Assembly (NCBI GenBank): GCA_964639255.1
Contig: CAZXDP010000039.1
Location: forward strand, 1-25,668
Reading direction: 5' to 3'
DNA length: 25,668 nucleotides
From: NZQO01 sp964639255
Lineage (GTDB): Bacteria > Bacteroidota > Bacteroidia > Flavobacteriales > Flavobacteriaceae
Made by a program: the position numbers and the translations under genes. Of the stretch, positions 8,718 to 16,457 are shown piece after piece (within the stretch, counting starts at the first letter, position 1; the number at the start of each line of letters is the position of its first letter). The notes under the pieces are model-generated. The model was given only the letters and a program-made list of their open reading frames with translations. It had not been told where the DNA came from and searched no databases.

Positions 8718-10694
8718 TTATGAAGCTAAGCGATCTTTGAAATCGTTAATAATGCCACCTTTGAGCAAAATTCTAATTTGCCGGTCGCTCAAACTGTGCT
8801 TCGTGGGAATTCTAATTGTTTTCCCAGTTTTCTTTGTAACCGTTACGGTAATATCTTCGCGATTTTCCACGTGTGTTCTCAGATTTTCAAATTGCACCAT
8901 GTCGCCCTGTTCAATAGCGTCGTAGTCTTCAATATTAACAAACTCCAGCGGGAGAATGCCAAAATTAACCAAGTTCTGCCAAGCAATGCGCGCATAGCCC
9001 TTTGCGATAACCGCTACCTGTCCTAGAAATTTCGGCGCTAGGGCCGCGTGTTCCCGGCTGCTTCCTTGGGCGTAGTTATCGCCTGCCACCACAATATGCC
9101 CCCCGTGTTGTTCCTTGCTTTCCATCGCCCTGTCATAAAACGTGCCGTCTATAACGATATAGCTGTATTTGCTAATTTCGGGCAAATTGCTTCGGAACGG
9201 AAGCACCTCTGCACCAGCCTTCAGGATCTCATCTGTTGAGATATTATCGCCCATCTTTAACTGAACGGGAATATGATACGTGTTTTGCAACTCATCGATA
9301 TGCGGAATGGACACGATATTCGGTCCTTTTTTCAGTTCTAATCCGTCGGTATCGTCGGGTGGCGGTATAAGCATATCGGTGTTGATAATTTGTAGCTCGG
9401 GGGCCTTATAGGTTGGATAATTCATAGAGTAAAGGTCTTCTAGGTCCCGCGGATCGGTAATTTTTCCCGTAAGGGCCGAGGCAGCAGCTGTTTCCGGACT
9501 GCACAAATACACCTGGTCGTCTTTGGTTCCGCTTCTATCGGGGAAATTTCTGGGCATGGTACGCAAGCTTATGGTATTGCTCGCGGGAGCCTGACCCATT
9601 CCTATACAACCCATGCAACCGCTTTGATGGAAGCGCGCCCCGGCGGTAATTAAGTTAGCAAATGCCTTTGTATCGATCATATTTTGGATAATTTGGCGGC
9701 TGGTAGGGTTGACATCGAAAGAAACATCGGGATGAACAGATTTCCCCTTTACGATGGCACCGGCAATCCAAAAATCTCGTAGGCCAGGGTTGGCGGACGA
9801 ACCTATTACCACCTGACTTATCTTTCGGCCGGCTACCTCGCTAATGGGAACCACATTCCCCGGACTGGTGGGGAGAGCGATGAGCGGTACAAGATCGTCC
9901 AGTACAATTTCATCGTGTAGATCGTACTCGCAATTTGCATCGGCCACCAGTTCGCGCCAATCGTCCTCTCGATCTTGGCTCTTTAAAAAGCGTCTTGTTT
10001 CTTCATCACTAGGAAAAACAGTGGTTGTAGCACCTAACTCGGCTCCCATATTGGCAATGACATGACGGTCCATGGCGCTTAAATTTTTTAGGCCATCGCC
10101 GTAGTATTCTATAATTTTACCTACCCCGCCCTTAACATCGTGACGGCGCAACATTTCAAGGATGACATCCTTTGCGCTTACCCACTTCGGCAAATTGCCG
10201 GTTAACTTAACGCCCATGATTTTGGGCATCTTTACAAAATAGGGCTCTCCGGCGATAGCGGCAGCAACATCAAGGCCGCCCGTCCCAATAGCTAACATAC
10301 CCAAGGAACCGGCCGCACAGGAATGGCTATCGCTTCCTACCAACGTTTTTCCGGGTTTTCCAAAACGCTCCATATGTACGGGATGGCTCACGCCATTTCC
10401 GGGCCTACTAAACCACAAGCCAAATTTTTGTGCCGCGCTGTGCAGAAATACGTGATCGTCTGCATTCTTATAATCGGTTTGGAGCAAGTTATGGTCTACG
10501 TACTGAACGGCTACCTCGGTCTTGGCGCGATCTAGGTTCATGGCCTCGAGTTCTAGCTGCACCAAGGTCCCTGTGGCATCTTGCAACAGGGCTTGGTCTA
10601 TTCTTAGGCCAATTTCCTTGCCCGGTGTCATTTCACCTTCAAGAAGATGTTCTTTTATCAGTTTTTGCGTGACATTCAATCCCATAATTTCCAT
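8718..10694 (-). CDS. Aconitate hydratase, short (Aquifex-type) class
   Basis: 658 residues from ATG 10694 (an ATG three codons in is also possible). It should interconvert citrate and isocitrate in the TCA cycle. The domain order is that of aconitases: the 4Fe-4S region with DSHSCAAGSLG (C126), then VVIGSSANPG, then SGCMGCIGMGQ (C360, C363), and finally the swivel domain with GDNISTDEI and NYAQGSSREHAA. The length is about 100-250 residues shorter than AcnA or AcnB. The third cluster cysteine of classical aconitases (GSCTN) is Ser here (S300); I believe this is shared within the short subclass, but cannot check. Standing alone, with TerC divergent upstream. Confidence 0.88.
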   Translation of the reverse strand: MEIMGLNVTQKLIKEHLLEGEMTPGKEIGLRIDQALLQDATGTLVQLELEAMNLDRAKTEVAVQYVDHNLLQTDYKNADDHVFLHSAAQKFGLWFSRPGNGVSHPVHMERFGKPGKTLVGSDSHSCAAGSLGMLAIGTGGLDVAAAIAGEPYFVKMPKIMGVKLTGNLPKWVSAKDVILEMLRRHDVKGGVGKIIEYYGDGLKNLSAMDRHVIANMGAELGATTTVFPSDEETRRFLKSQDREDDWRELVADANCEYDLHDEIVLDDLVPLIALPTSPGNVVPISEVAGRKISQVVIGSSANPGLRDFWIAGAIVKGKSVHPDVSFDVNPTSRQIIQNMIDTKAFANLITAGARFHQSGCMGCIGMGQAPASNTISLRTMPRNFPDRSGTKDDQVYLCSPETAAASALTGKITDPRDLEDLYSMNYPTYKAPELQIINTDMLIPPPDDTDGLELKKGPNIVSIPHIDELQNTYHIPVQLKMGDNISTDEILKAGAEVLPFRSNLPEISKYSYIVIDGTFYDRAMESKEQHGGHIVVAGDNYAQGSSREHAALAPKFLGQVAVIAKGYARIAWQNLVNFGILPLEFVNIEDYDAIEQGDMVQFENLRTHVENREDITVTVTKKTGKTIRIPTKHSLSDRQIRILLKGGIINDFKDRLAS

Positions 10695-10784
10695 ATTGTT
10701 TTCAGTAAGGTATTTAAATATCCTATTTTCTGAAATTGCTTTAACAATAAATTAAAGGTTTTGCAGTACAATTGAAATATCTTT

Positions 10785-10827
10785 AGGTGCCTTTTCAGAA
10801 GAGAAAATAGTTGCGATATTGGCACCT
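10785..10827. repeat. Inverted repeat in the aconitase-terC intergenic region
   Basis: AGGTGCC (10785-10791) pairs with GGCACCT (10821-10827), followed by a small CCTT/AAGG hairpin at about 10825-10835. This lies in the 171-base gap between the divergent aconitase and terC genes and would be in the terC leader if transcription starts near a TATCTTTA at about 10778-10785. It does not match the yybP-ykoY manganese riboswitch consensus as I know it. Could be an operator or leader structure; nothing else is seen in this gap. Confidence 0.4.
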
Positions 10828-10865
10828 TCGGAAGGCGCTTTCACCTTTATACTTGTAGTGTTCAT

Positions 10866-11822
10866 ATGACCATCTGGATTATCTTTACCGCTGTCATTAT
10901 TGTTTTCCTCGCACTCGACCTGGGTGTATTTAACCGAAACGCCCACGTAATAAAAACGAAGGAGGCGGCCTTATGGACTTCACTATGGGTAGGGATTGCC
11001 TTGGGTTTCTCTGGCGGAATCTATTGGCTCTTTTCCGAAGGTCTCATGGAAAACCCAACGGGCCTCACCCCCGAAAACGCATTGCTGAAATACATTACAG
11101 GATACCTTATAGAATTGTCGCTTAGTATTGACAATGTATTCGTGATTGCGGTAATTTTCAACTCCTTTAAAATTCCCGAAAAGTACCAACACCGTGTGTT
11201 GTTTTGGGGAATTTTGGGTGCAATTGTATTTAGGGCACTCATGATCTTGTTTGGCGTTACGCTCATCAACAAGGTAGATTGGATTATTTACGTGTTTGGG
11301 GCATTCCTGCTTTATACGGCTTACAAAATGTACAAGAGCGACGATACCGATTTTGACCCGAAGAATTCGGCTATGTACCGGTTTCTTCGAAAGTTGTTTC
11401 CTGTGACCCATAAAATGGAGGGTAGCAAGTTCTTTATTAGGCGCATGGGAATTCGAGCGGCGACGCCCCTCTTCGTCGCATTAATGGTGATTGAACTAAC
11501 CGACATCCTCTTTGCTCTCGATAGCATTCCAGCCATACTGGCCATTACGGCCGATCCCTTTATCGTATTCAGTTCTAACATACTGGCGATTTTAGGGTTG
11601 CGTTCCATGTATTTCCTGATTTCAAGAATGCTGAAAAAATTCCGTTTTATCAATTACAGCCTTGTGGTGATCTTAGCCTTTGTAGGGTTAAAGATGATTT
11701 TTGCTCATCACGTGGAAATCCCCGAATGGCTCTCCCTGGGCATCATCGTTCTTTCCTTGGCAGGCGGTATTATCGCATCGATGGTAATTCCTGCGGAAGA
11801 GCCGCCGATAGCGCAAGATTAA
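10866..11822 (+). CDS. TerC/Alx family integral membrane protein
   Basis: 318 residues from ATG 10866, with seven to nine membrane helices. The start gives the usual TerC opening, helix plus ALDLGVFNRNAH. Conserved acidic membrane motifs are present: SLSIDNVFVI and ELTDILFALDSIPA, whose Asp residues are thought to bind metal. Relatives (Alx, TerC, MeeF/MeeY in other bacteria) export manganese or load it onto exported proteins. Length and the large loop between helices fit the Alx-type subgroup. The divergent aconitase gene begins 171 bases away. Manganese as substrate is inferred from the family. Confidence 0.9.
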   Translation: MTIWIIFTAVIIVFLALDLGVFNRNAHVIKTKEAALWTSLWVGIALGFSGGIYWLFSEGLMENPTGLTPENALLKYITGYLIELSLSIDNVFVIAVIFNSFKIPEKYQHRVLFWGILGAIVFRALMILFGVTLINKVDWIIYVFGAFLLYTAYKMYKSDDTDFDPKNSAMYRFLRKLFPVTHKMEGSKFFIRRMGIRAATPLFVALMVIELTDILFALDSIPAILAITADPFIVFSSNILAILGLRSMYFLISRMLKKFRFINYSLVVILAFVGLKMIFAHHVEIPEWLSLGIIVLSLAGGIIASMVIPAEEPPIAQD

Positions 11823-11844
11823 TTCACAAAGTATTATTAAAAAC

Positions 11845-11875
11845 TTGCCTTCCTCTAACCCGAATTGTATATTTA
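11845..11875 (+). promoter_or_regulatory. Bacteroidota-type promoter for the hibernation factor gene
   Basis: TTG at 11845-11847 and TATATTTA at 11868-11875 are separated by 20 bases, close to the -33 TTG / -7 TAnnTTTG promoter of Bacteroidota. The -7 box lies 24 bases before the ATG at 11900, leaving a short leader. Confidence 0.5.
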
Positions 11876-11899
11876 TTTTGAACTATAAATACAAATGCT

Positions 11900-12202
11900 A
11901 TGAACATCAATTTTGAATATGACAACGTAAAGGCAAGCGAAGCATTAGAGAAATACACCACCGAACGTTTGGAAAAATTGCTCAACAAATACGATTTTAT
12001 CGTAAAGGCCGATGTTTTTTTCAAGGTAGAGAATACTACGAGTGACGCTACGGGCAAGAAAACCGGAATCCGGTTAAGTGCTCCCGGACCGCGACTTTTT
12101 GCCGAGGAGAGCAAGGAAAATTTTAAAATGTCGGTCGCCGAAGTGGTCAACCAATTAGATCGTCAGCTTCAGAAGCGCAAGGAAAAAATGAGCGCATATT
12201 AA
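11900..12202 (+). CDS. hpf: Ribosome hibernation-promoting factor (short HPF/RaiA family)
   Basis: 100 residues, beta-alpha-beta-beta-beta-alpha fold of the S30AE family. The pattern includes an early helix (LEKYTTERLEKLLNKYD), central strands (KADVFFKVENTT) and the final helix VAEVVNQLDRQLQKRKEKM. It binds the 30S subunit at the tRNA/mRNA channel and stops translation in stationary or starved cells. Lacking the C-terminal dimerisation domain of long HPF, it belongs to the short type. Thirty-four bases separate it from the ArsC-like gene, suggesting co-transcription from the promoter at 11845-11875. Confidence 0.88.
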   Translation: MNINFEYDNVKASEALEKYTTERLEKLLNKYDFIVKADVFFKVENTTSDATGKKTGIRLSAPGPRLFAEESKENFKMSVAEVVNQLDRQLQKRKEKMSAY

Positions 12203-12236
12203 AAGGAACACTTTAGAAAACGACAATTTCAACACA

Positions 12237-12692
12237 ATGGAAGATATGGCAGTACTCGCAAGGGACGAAAATGAACTTATTTTAATCTACAGCAGCAATA
12301 CCCGTGTAGGCAAACATACATTGAGCTACCTACAAGGTACGAAGCACCGGATCAATACCATCGATATAGCCAAAACAAAGGTTACAGGGACACAATGGGC
12401 GGAAATCGCAGATGATTTGGGAGTGAAAATTGGTGATTTGGTAGACAAGCGCGTTTTAGATGAAAAAACCGATTATTCAAATTTCGATTCAGACGATTGG
12501 ATTAAGGTTCTTCAAAATAACAATGAGGTTTTAACACAGCCAATCGCCATAAAGGGAAAGCGTGTGCAGCAAATTGAAAACCCGCCGAACATTATGGAAT
12601 TTTTCGATGTGGATTCCGCAGGATTGAAAAAAACTATGCATACCGACGATCCTACCATAGAGCCCACTACGAACGGCGAAGACTTTAAATAA
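12237..12692 (+). CDS. Cysteine-less ArsC/Spx-like thioredoxin-fold protein
   Basis: 151 residues from ATG 12237 (ATG 12246 also possible). The overall pattern is that of arsenate reductase/Spx proteins: an N-terminal strand and loop IYSSNTRVGKHTLSYL, a VTGTQWAEIADDLG helix, a VLDEKTDY segment, and LTQPIAIKGKRV near the C-terminal part of the fold. In ArsC and Spx the loop carries the reactive cysteine (N-x-R-C); here that place is V24 and the protein has no cysteine at all. It therefore cannot be a thiol reductase or a thiol redox switch of the classical kind. Its place behind hpf suggests a stress or stationary-phase role, perhaps protein binding. Followed by a strong terminator. Confidence 0.75.
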   Translation: MEDMAVLARDENELILIYSSNTRVGKHTLSYLQGTKHRINTIDIAKTKVTGTQWAEIADDLGVKIGDLVDKRVLDEKTDYSNFDSDDWIKVLQNNNEVLTQPIAIKGKRVQQIENPPNIMEFFDVDSAGLKKTMHTDDPTIEPTTNGEDFK

Positions 12693-12710
12693 CATTACTA
12701 TAAACTCAAA

Positions 12711-12738
12711 AAAGCACGGCCTAAAGCCGTGCTTTTTT
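12711..12738. terminator. Bidirectional intrinsic terminator
   Basis: AAAGCACGGC (12711-12720) and GCCGTGCTTT (12726-12735) make a perfect 10-base-pair GC-rich stem with a 5-base loop. An A-run precedes it and a T-run follows, so it can stop transcription from the hpf side and from the convergent gene at 13125-12763. Confidence 0.9.
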
Positions 12739-12762
12739 ATTAAGTAGATTGAGTTTTCTGTC

Positions 12763-13125
12763 TTAATTCTCCACTCTAGCCAAGGGTTGTACTTTTTCTT
12801 TCATCCGCACATAAAGTCTAAATTGGGGTTGGGTTAAAATATCGTGCATCTCGGCACTTTCCTCCTCGCCCAAGCTTTGGAGCCTATTTAACATTTCACG
12901 ACCTTCATACGCCTCTCGTATTTTGTCGTATCTCGGCAAGAACTCTGCGACCTTATTTTTGAAAAGCAATTCTTGCTTGGAACTTAAGGCCAACTCAGAG
13001 TTATACACTTCTGTTATGGCATCGGCACGGCCCTCGTACGAATCATAATCTTTTTGAAGAAAAGGATCTTGTGCAAATAAGTGAAAGCTTACCAATGCAA
13101 AAATTAGGGTGACTATAGGTTTCAT
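12763..13125 (-). CDS. Small exported protein of unknown function
   Basis: 120 residues from ATG 13125; the longer reading up to 13173 would bury the signal peptide, so this start is preferred. Residues 1-19 form a signal peptide ending LFAQ, a typical flavobacterial cleavage site (FAQ-D). The mature part is helical and charged, with LALSSKQELLFKNKVAEF and a later DILTQPQFRLYVRM. These resemble the LTxxQ-containing helices of CpxP/Spy-like periplasmic proteins, but only loosely. It is preceded by five helically spaced TTAA motifs that may be an operator. Function unknown. Confidence 0.72.
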   Translation of the reverse strand: MKPIVTLIFALVSFHLFAQDPFLQKDYDSYEGRADAITEVYNSELALSSKQELLFKNKVAEFLPRYDKIREAYEGREMLNRLQSLGEEESAEMHDILTQPQFRLYVRMKEKVQPLARVEN

Positions 13126-13178
13126 ATTATTTTTCTTTTCCTTTAAAATACTTATAAAATGGGTTGGGGCCAACTGGT

Positions 13179-13224
13179 TTAATATTCTTTAACGTGCGTA
13201 TTAACAGCTGTTAACATCCGTTAA
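13179..13224. promoter_or_regulatory. Helically phased TTAA motif array
   Basis: Five TTAA motifs start at 13179, 13189, 13201, 13211 and 13221, that is at intervals of 10, 12, 10 and 10 bases, close to one DNA turn. The centre is a perfect palindrome TTAACAGCTGTTAA (13201-13214). The array lies 54-99 bases upstream of the small exported protein gene and touches the stop codon of the rRNA methyltransferase gene. It looks like a binding site for a multimeric regulator. Confidence 0.45.
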
Positions 13225-14450
13225 TCCAGGAATTTATAATAGCCGCATTTTAAATAGGCGCCTTCGGGGAATGTCACCAGGTGGTCAATATCATGTTCGG
13301 TTCGTGCCTCGACCTTGTAAGACCGGCCCGATGCGTCCAGAACTTCTTCTACCTTCTGGAAGAATGCCGGTGCGACTACTCTTGCCGAGCAGGAAGCTAG
13401 CAGCAACAAGCCGTTTGTTGCGGTTAGTTTAGCTCCCAAAGCTGCTAACTGGGCGTATTTTTTAAGTGCAATGGAAATGTGTTGTTGGGAAGAGGCAAAA
13501 GTGGGAGGATCAATTATTACGATATCAAAGGTTTTACCCTTTTCAGTGAGAGATTTTAATTCCGCAAAGGCATCTCCCGCCAAGGTAGTATGTGCTCCCG
13601 TATACTGGTTAAGACTGGCATTTTCTTTGGCAACTTCCAGTGCCTGCTCACTTATATCGATGCTCAATACGCTCTTTGCGCCCCCTGCCAGAGCGTGTAC
13701 CGAGAAGCCACCGGCATAGCAAAAAACATCGAGCACCGATTTTCCACGGGCCAGCTCACCCACTCGCTTGCGGTTGTGCCTGTGATCTAAAAAGTAACCT
13801 GTTTTGTGCCCGTGCACCACATTGGCTCGAAATCTAAGGCCGTGCTCCTTAAATTCTACCAATTCATCCGGTAAAGTACCAATTACCACCTGTCCGTCAA
13901 CCAAGGAATGCCGCTTCGTTTCCTGCAAGGATCGGCTTAACCTAATAACAGCAGTATCTGCCTTTGTGACTTGTAAAATTTCGGGAAGAATCCACTGCAA
14001 ATAAGGCAGCCAAATTTCCGAATATAATTTTATAACAGCCACGTGAGCATATACATCGACAATCAATCCAGGAAAACCATCATTCTCACCAAACAGGAGG
14101 CGGTAACTGTTGGTATCGGTAGTAAAAAGCTCTGTTCTAAGCGTATAAGCAGATTGTATTTTACTTCGAAAGAAATTTGCATCAATCGTAGCGGGGCCCC
14201 CGGAATGGATCATTTTTATGGAAATGGCGGAAGAGGGATCGTAAAGGCCAACCCCAACAACCGAATTGCTGCGCCTGCCAAAGATTATGGCCAGATCGCC
14301 AGGTTTGCCCTCAACGTTGATTTTTTCGATACTATCTGAAAAAACCCAAGGGTGTCCCGATTTCACCGATCGTTCTCCCTTTGCGGTTAGCTTCACTGCC
14401 AAGCGTTTGAGTTCGGAGTTTGAAAATACGCTAGGGTTTGAGAAGGCCAC
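13221..14450 (-). CDS. Class I SAM-dependent rRNA methyltransferase (RlmI-like)
   Basis: 409 residues, the usual length for the RlmI/YccW family, which methylates a 23S rRNA cytosine at C5. An N-terminal PUA-like RNA-binding domain (GHPWVFSDSIEKI, residues about 32-45) leads to a middle domain with GENDGFPGLIVDVY and a C-terminal Rossmann methyltransferase. Motifs: KTGYFLDHRHNR, VLDVFCYAGGFSVHA (SAM binding), DIVIIDPPTF (motif IV) and LLLASCSAR with a Cys in the place of the family's catalytic region. The start is GTG 14450, as no upstream ATG fits. It follows the ACP gene by 18 bases without a terminator, so it may be read from the polyketide operon although its role is unrelated. Confidence 0.88.
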   Translation of the reverse strand: MAFSNPSVFSNSELKRLAVKLTAKGERSVKSGHPWVFSDSIEKINVEGKPGDLAIIFGRRSNSVVGVGLYDPSSAISIKMIHSGGPATIDANFFRSKIQSAYTLRTELFTTDTNSYRLLFGENDGFPGLIVDVYAHVAVIKLYSEIWLPYLQWILPEILQVTKADTAVIRLSRSLQETKRHSLVDGQVVIGTLPDELVEFKEHGLRFRANVVHGHKTGYFLDHRHNRKRVGELARGKSVLDVFCYAGGFSVHALAGGAKSVLSIDISEQALEVAKENASLNQYTGAHTTLAGDAFAELKSLTEKGKTFDIVIIDPPTFASSQQHISIALKKYAQLAALGAKLTATNGLLLLASCSARVVAPAFFQKVEEVLDASGRSYKVEARTEHDIDHLVTFPEGAYLKCGYYKFLD

Positions 14451-14468
14451 GAAAAATAGGTGAAATTG

Positions 14469-14720
14469 TTACGATGTCAATTTATTTTGGATAATCTCTA
14501 TGGCATCATTCACGGTGCGCAGATTCTCCATATCATCATTTTCCAGTTCGATGTCAAATTCGTCCTCAACATCCAGCACCACATCTACCAAATGTGCCGA
14601 ATTGATATTGAGCTCCTTGGTAAGATCTTTGGTGAGATCAACACAATCGGGATCTACATCTTCAGGAAGATACGTTTGGATAATGGGCAAAAGCTTAGCA
14701 TAGATTCGCTCAGTAGTCAT
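14469..14720 (-). CDS. Acyl carrier protein of the type III PKS operon
   Basis: 83 residues from ATG 14720; an in-frame TTG at 14729 overlaps the ketosynthase stop and is a possible start. The four-helix ACP pattern is clear, with the 4'-phosphopantetheine serine at S41 in LNINSAHLVDVV, followed by acidic helix II and DEFDIEL. The usual DSL is NSA here, an atypical attachment sequence, so this is a pathway-specific carrier rather than the main fatty-acid AcpP. It would hold the growing acyl chain for the ketosynthase, dehydratase and enoyl reductase encoded just upstream. Last gene of the biosynthetic set, 5 bases after the ketosynthase stop. Confidence 0.88.
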   Translation of the reverse strand: MTTERIYAKLLPIIQTYLPEDVDPDCVDLTKDLTKELNINSAHLVDVVLDVEDEFDIELENDDMENLRTVNDAIEIIQNKLTS

Positions 14721-14725
14721 AGCAT

Positions 14726-15997
14726 TCAATTTTTTCTAAAGATAATACAGGCATTGACATCGCCAAAGCCAAAACTCGCTTTTATAACCGTTTTCAGTGG
14801 AGTATGTCTTACTTTTCGAGGAATCTTAGCCAAATCAATTTTTTGGGCAATTGCGGGGTGCACATCATCACAGTTCACATTAGGGGCTACGAAATTATTG
14901 TAGAGCTGAAGCACCGCGGCAACACATTCCATACTTCCACTCGCCGCAAGGCCGTGTCCAATGCTACCCTTCAAGGAATTGATGAACGGAAAATTTGATT
15001 CGCATCGCTTCAATGCCTTGCACCAGTTGTCAATTTCTAAACTGTCTTTCGCGGTAGCGGTTAGGTGACCGTTAATGTAATCTATATCCGCGCTTGTACA
15101 ATTGGCCTGTGCCAAAGCAGCCTTAATGCACTTTTGAACGGCGTAACTGTTGGGAGCGGTCATACTTCCCTCCTGCCGTTGCCCTCCACTGTTTACAGAG
15201 CCGCCAAGAATCTCGGCATAAATCGTGGCATTGCGTTGCAAGGCACTTTCCAACGATTCCAATACCAACGCGCCCGCTCCACTTGAAGGAACAAATCCGC
15301 TAGCCGATTGACTCATAGGTCGGGAGGCTTGGGTAGGGTTGTCGTTGTATTTGTAGCTCGTAACTTTAAGAGCGTCAAAGCCGCCCCAAACATAGGGTCC
15401 GTCGTCACTACAACTTCCGCAAAGCATTTGGGTTGCTTGCCCATTGGCTATACGCTCAAACCCTAGGAGCACAGCTTCGGTGCCTGTGGCACAAGCTGAG
15501 GAATTGGAAGTAACACAGTTGCCAGCACCCACCATTCCTCCCAAATAAGCGCTAACCCCGCTCGCCATAGTTTGTGCTACGGTAGTACTTCCAAGCCGCC
15601 TTACCTTGCCTTCGTCGACCTTGTAAATCGCCTCCCTAAATTTTTCGACCCCACTGGTGCCCGTTCCGAAAACGATGCCCAGTTCCCATAACGGTTCGCT
15701 TTCCTTACCGGCGATTTCTATTCCCGCATCGGCTAGGGCATCCATTCCGGCAATGATACCGTATAAAATACCGTTGCTGTTAAAGTTGCGCAGTTGCAGC
15801 TCAGTAAGGTAGGAGCGCTTCAATGTTTCTGAAATATTAGGTTTTCCCCCAATCTGGCACGAAAAATTGAGTTTTTCCAATTCAGGAAAAAAGCGAATGC
15901 CTGATGTTCCCAACTCAAGGGCCGATTTAAATTCGTGCTTTCCAATAGCGTTGGGAGCTACAATGCCCAACCCTGTAACCACCACGCGATGCCTCAT
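14726..15997 (-). CDS. Beta-ketoacyl-ACP synthase, KAS-II-like
   Basis: 423 residues from ATG 15997, which shares an ATGA overlap with the dehydratase stop; the reading up to 16057 is an extension into that gene. It begins RHRVVVTGLGIVAP as KAS I/II proteins do. The Cys-His-His triad is intact: C169 in NSSACATGTEA, H311 in INGHLTATAKDS and H348 in SLKGSIGHGL, with K343 also kept. The H311 motif departs from the usual NAHGTxTPxxD, so it is a divergent branch rather than housekeeping FabF. It should condense malonyl-ACP with acyl-ACP to extend the chain later handed to the type III synthase. Confidence 0.9.
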   Translation of the reverse strand: MRHRVVVTGLGIVAPNAIGKHEFKSALELGTSGIRFFPELEKLNFSCQIGGKPNISETLKRSYLTELQLRNFNSNGILYGIIAGMDALADAGIEIAGKESEPLWELGIVFGTGTSGVEKFREAIYKVDEGKVRRLGSTTVAQTMASGVSAYLGGMVGAGNCVTSNSSACATGTEAVLLGFERIANGQATQMLCGSCSDDGPYVWGGFDALKVTSYKYNDNPTQASRPMSQSASGFVPSSGAGALVLESLESALQRNATIYAEILGGSVNSGGQRQEGSMTAPNSYAVQKCIKAALAQANCTSADIDYINGHLTATAKDSLEIDNWCKALKRCESNFPFINSLKGSIGHGLAASGSMECVAAVLQLYNNFVAPNVNCDDVHPAIAQKIDLAKIPRKVRHTPLKTVIKASFGFGDVNACIIFRKN

Positions 15998-16455
15998 AGT
16001 TTTCTTGATTTCTGAGTTACACCTTTTAAGGCCATTCCGCTTAAAGTACCACGGCAAATAACATTGCCTGCTAGGTCACTCATCCTGGCTCTCACTTTCA
16101 ACTTGCCGAAGCGAAAGTATATCTTTTCAGCGTGAACCGTCACCGTTTCATTTGGATAAACCGGTTTTAAAAAATCTACTTCTGAACTGCTCAGTGCAAA
16201 TCCTGATACGGCCGGAGTTTTGTTTTTGGTTAAAAAAATGCCGAGGCAGGCGAGGCCAATCTGTGCCATACATTCAATTAATATGACACCGGGGGTAACT
16301 GGATTATCGGGAAAATGGTGCGGATAAAAAAACGCTTTTTCCCTAAATGTAAAATTTCCGCTAACAGAAGTTTCAGAAATATGGAGCAGTTCATCCACAA
16401 ATAGGAATTCGCCGCCATAGGGTAATTTAGTAAGAATTATATCTACGTTTTCCAT
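15994..16455 (-). CDS. 3-hydroxyacyl-ACP dehydratase, FabZ-like hotdog protein
   Basis: 153 residues from ATG 16455, two bases after the enoyl reductase stop. Single hotdog domain: LPYGGEFLFVDE at the start (compare LPHRxPFLLVD in FabZ) and HHFPDNPVTPGVILIE carrying the catalytic His (H47) and Glu (E61). It removes water from 3-hydroxyacyl-ACP to give the enoyl-ACP used by the neighbouring reductase. The C-terminal half (FLKPVYPNETVTVHAE) has the usual FabZ strand pattern. Overlaps the ketosynthase gene by 4 bases (ATGA), which implies translational coupling. Confidence 0.9.
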   Translation of the reverse strand: MENVDIILTKLPYGGEFLFVDELLHISETSVSGNFTFREKAFFYPHHFPDNPVTPGVILIECMAQIGLACLGIFLTKNKTPAVSGFALSSSEVDFLKPVYPNETVTVHAEKIYFRFGKLKVRARMSDLAGNVICRGTLSGMALKGVTQKSRKL

Positions 16456-16457
16456 AC

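Noticed and set aside
10752..10865. Short minus-strand ORF (about 37 codons from an ATG back-to-back with the terC start)
   Set aside because: It fills the gap that must contain the promoters of both aconitase and terC, has no ribosome-binding site room on its left or recognisable features, and overlaps the inverted repeat; chance is more likely.
10700..10865. Manganese (yybP-ykoY) riboswitch before terC
   Set aside because: Looked for because TerC/Alx genes often carry one; the conserved loop sequences are not visible, only an unrelated inverted repeat.
10983..11411. 142-codon minus-strand ORF inside terC
   Set aside because: Antisense shadow; terC motifs on the plus strand explain the open frame.
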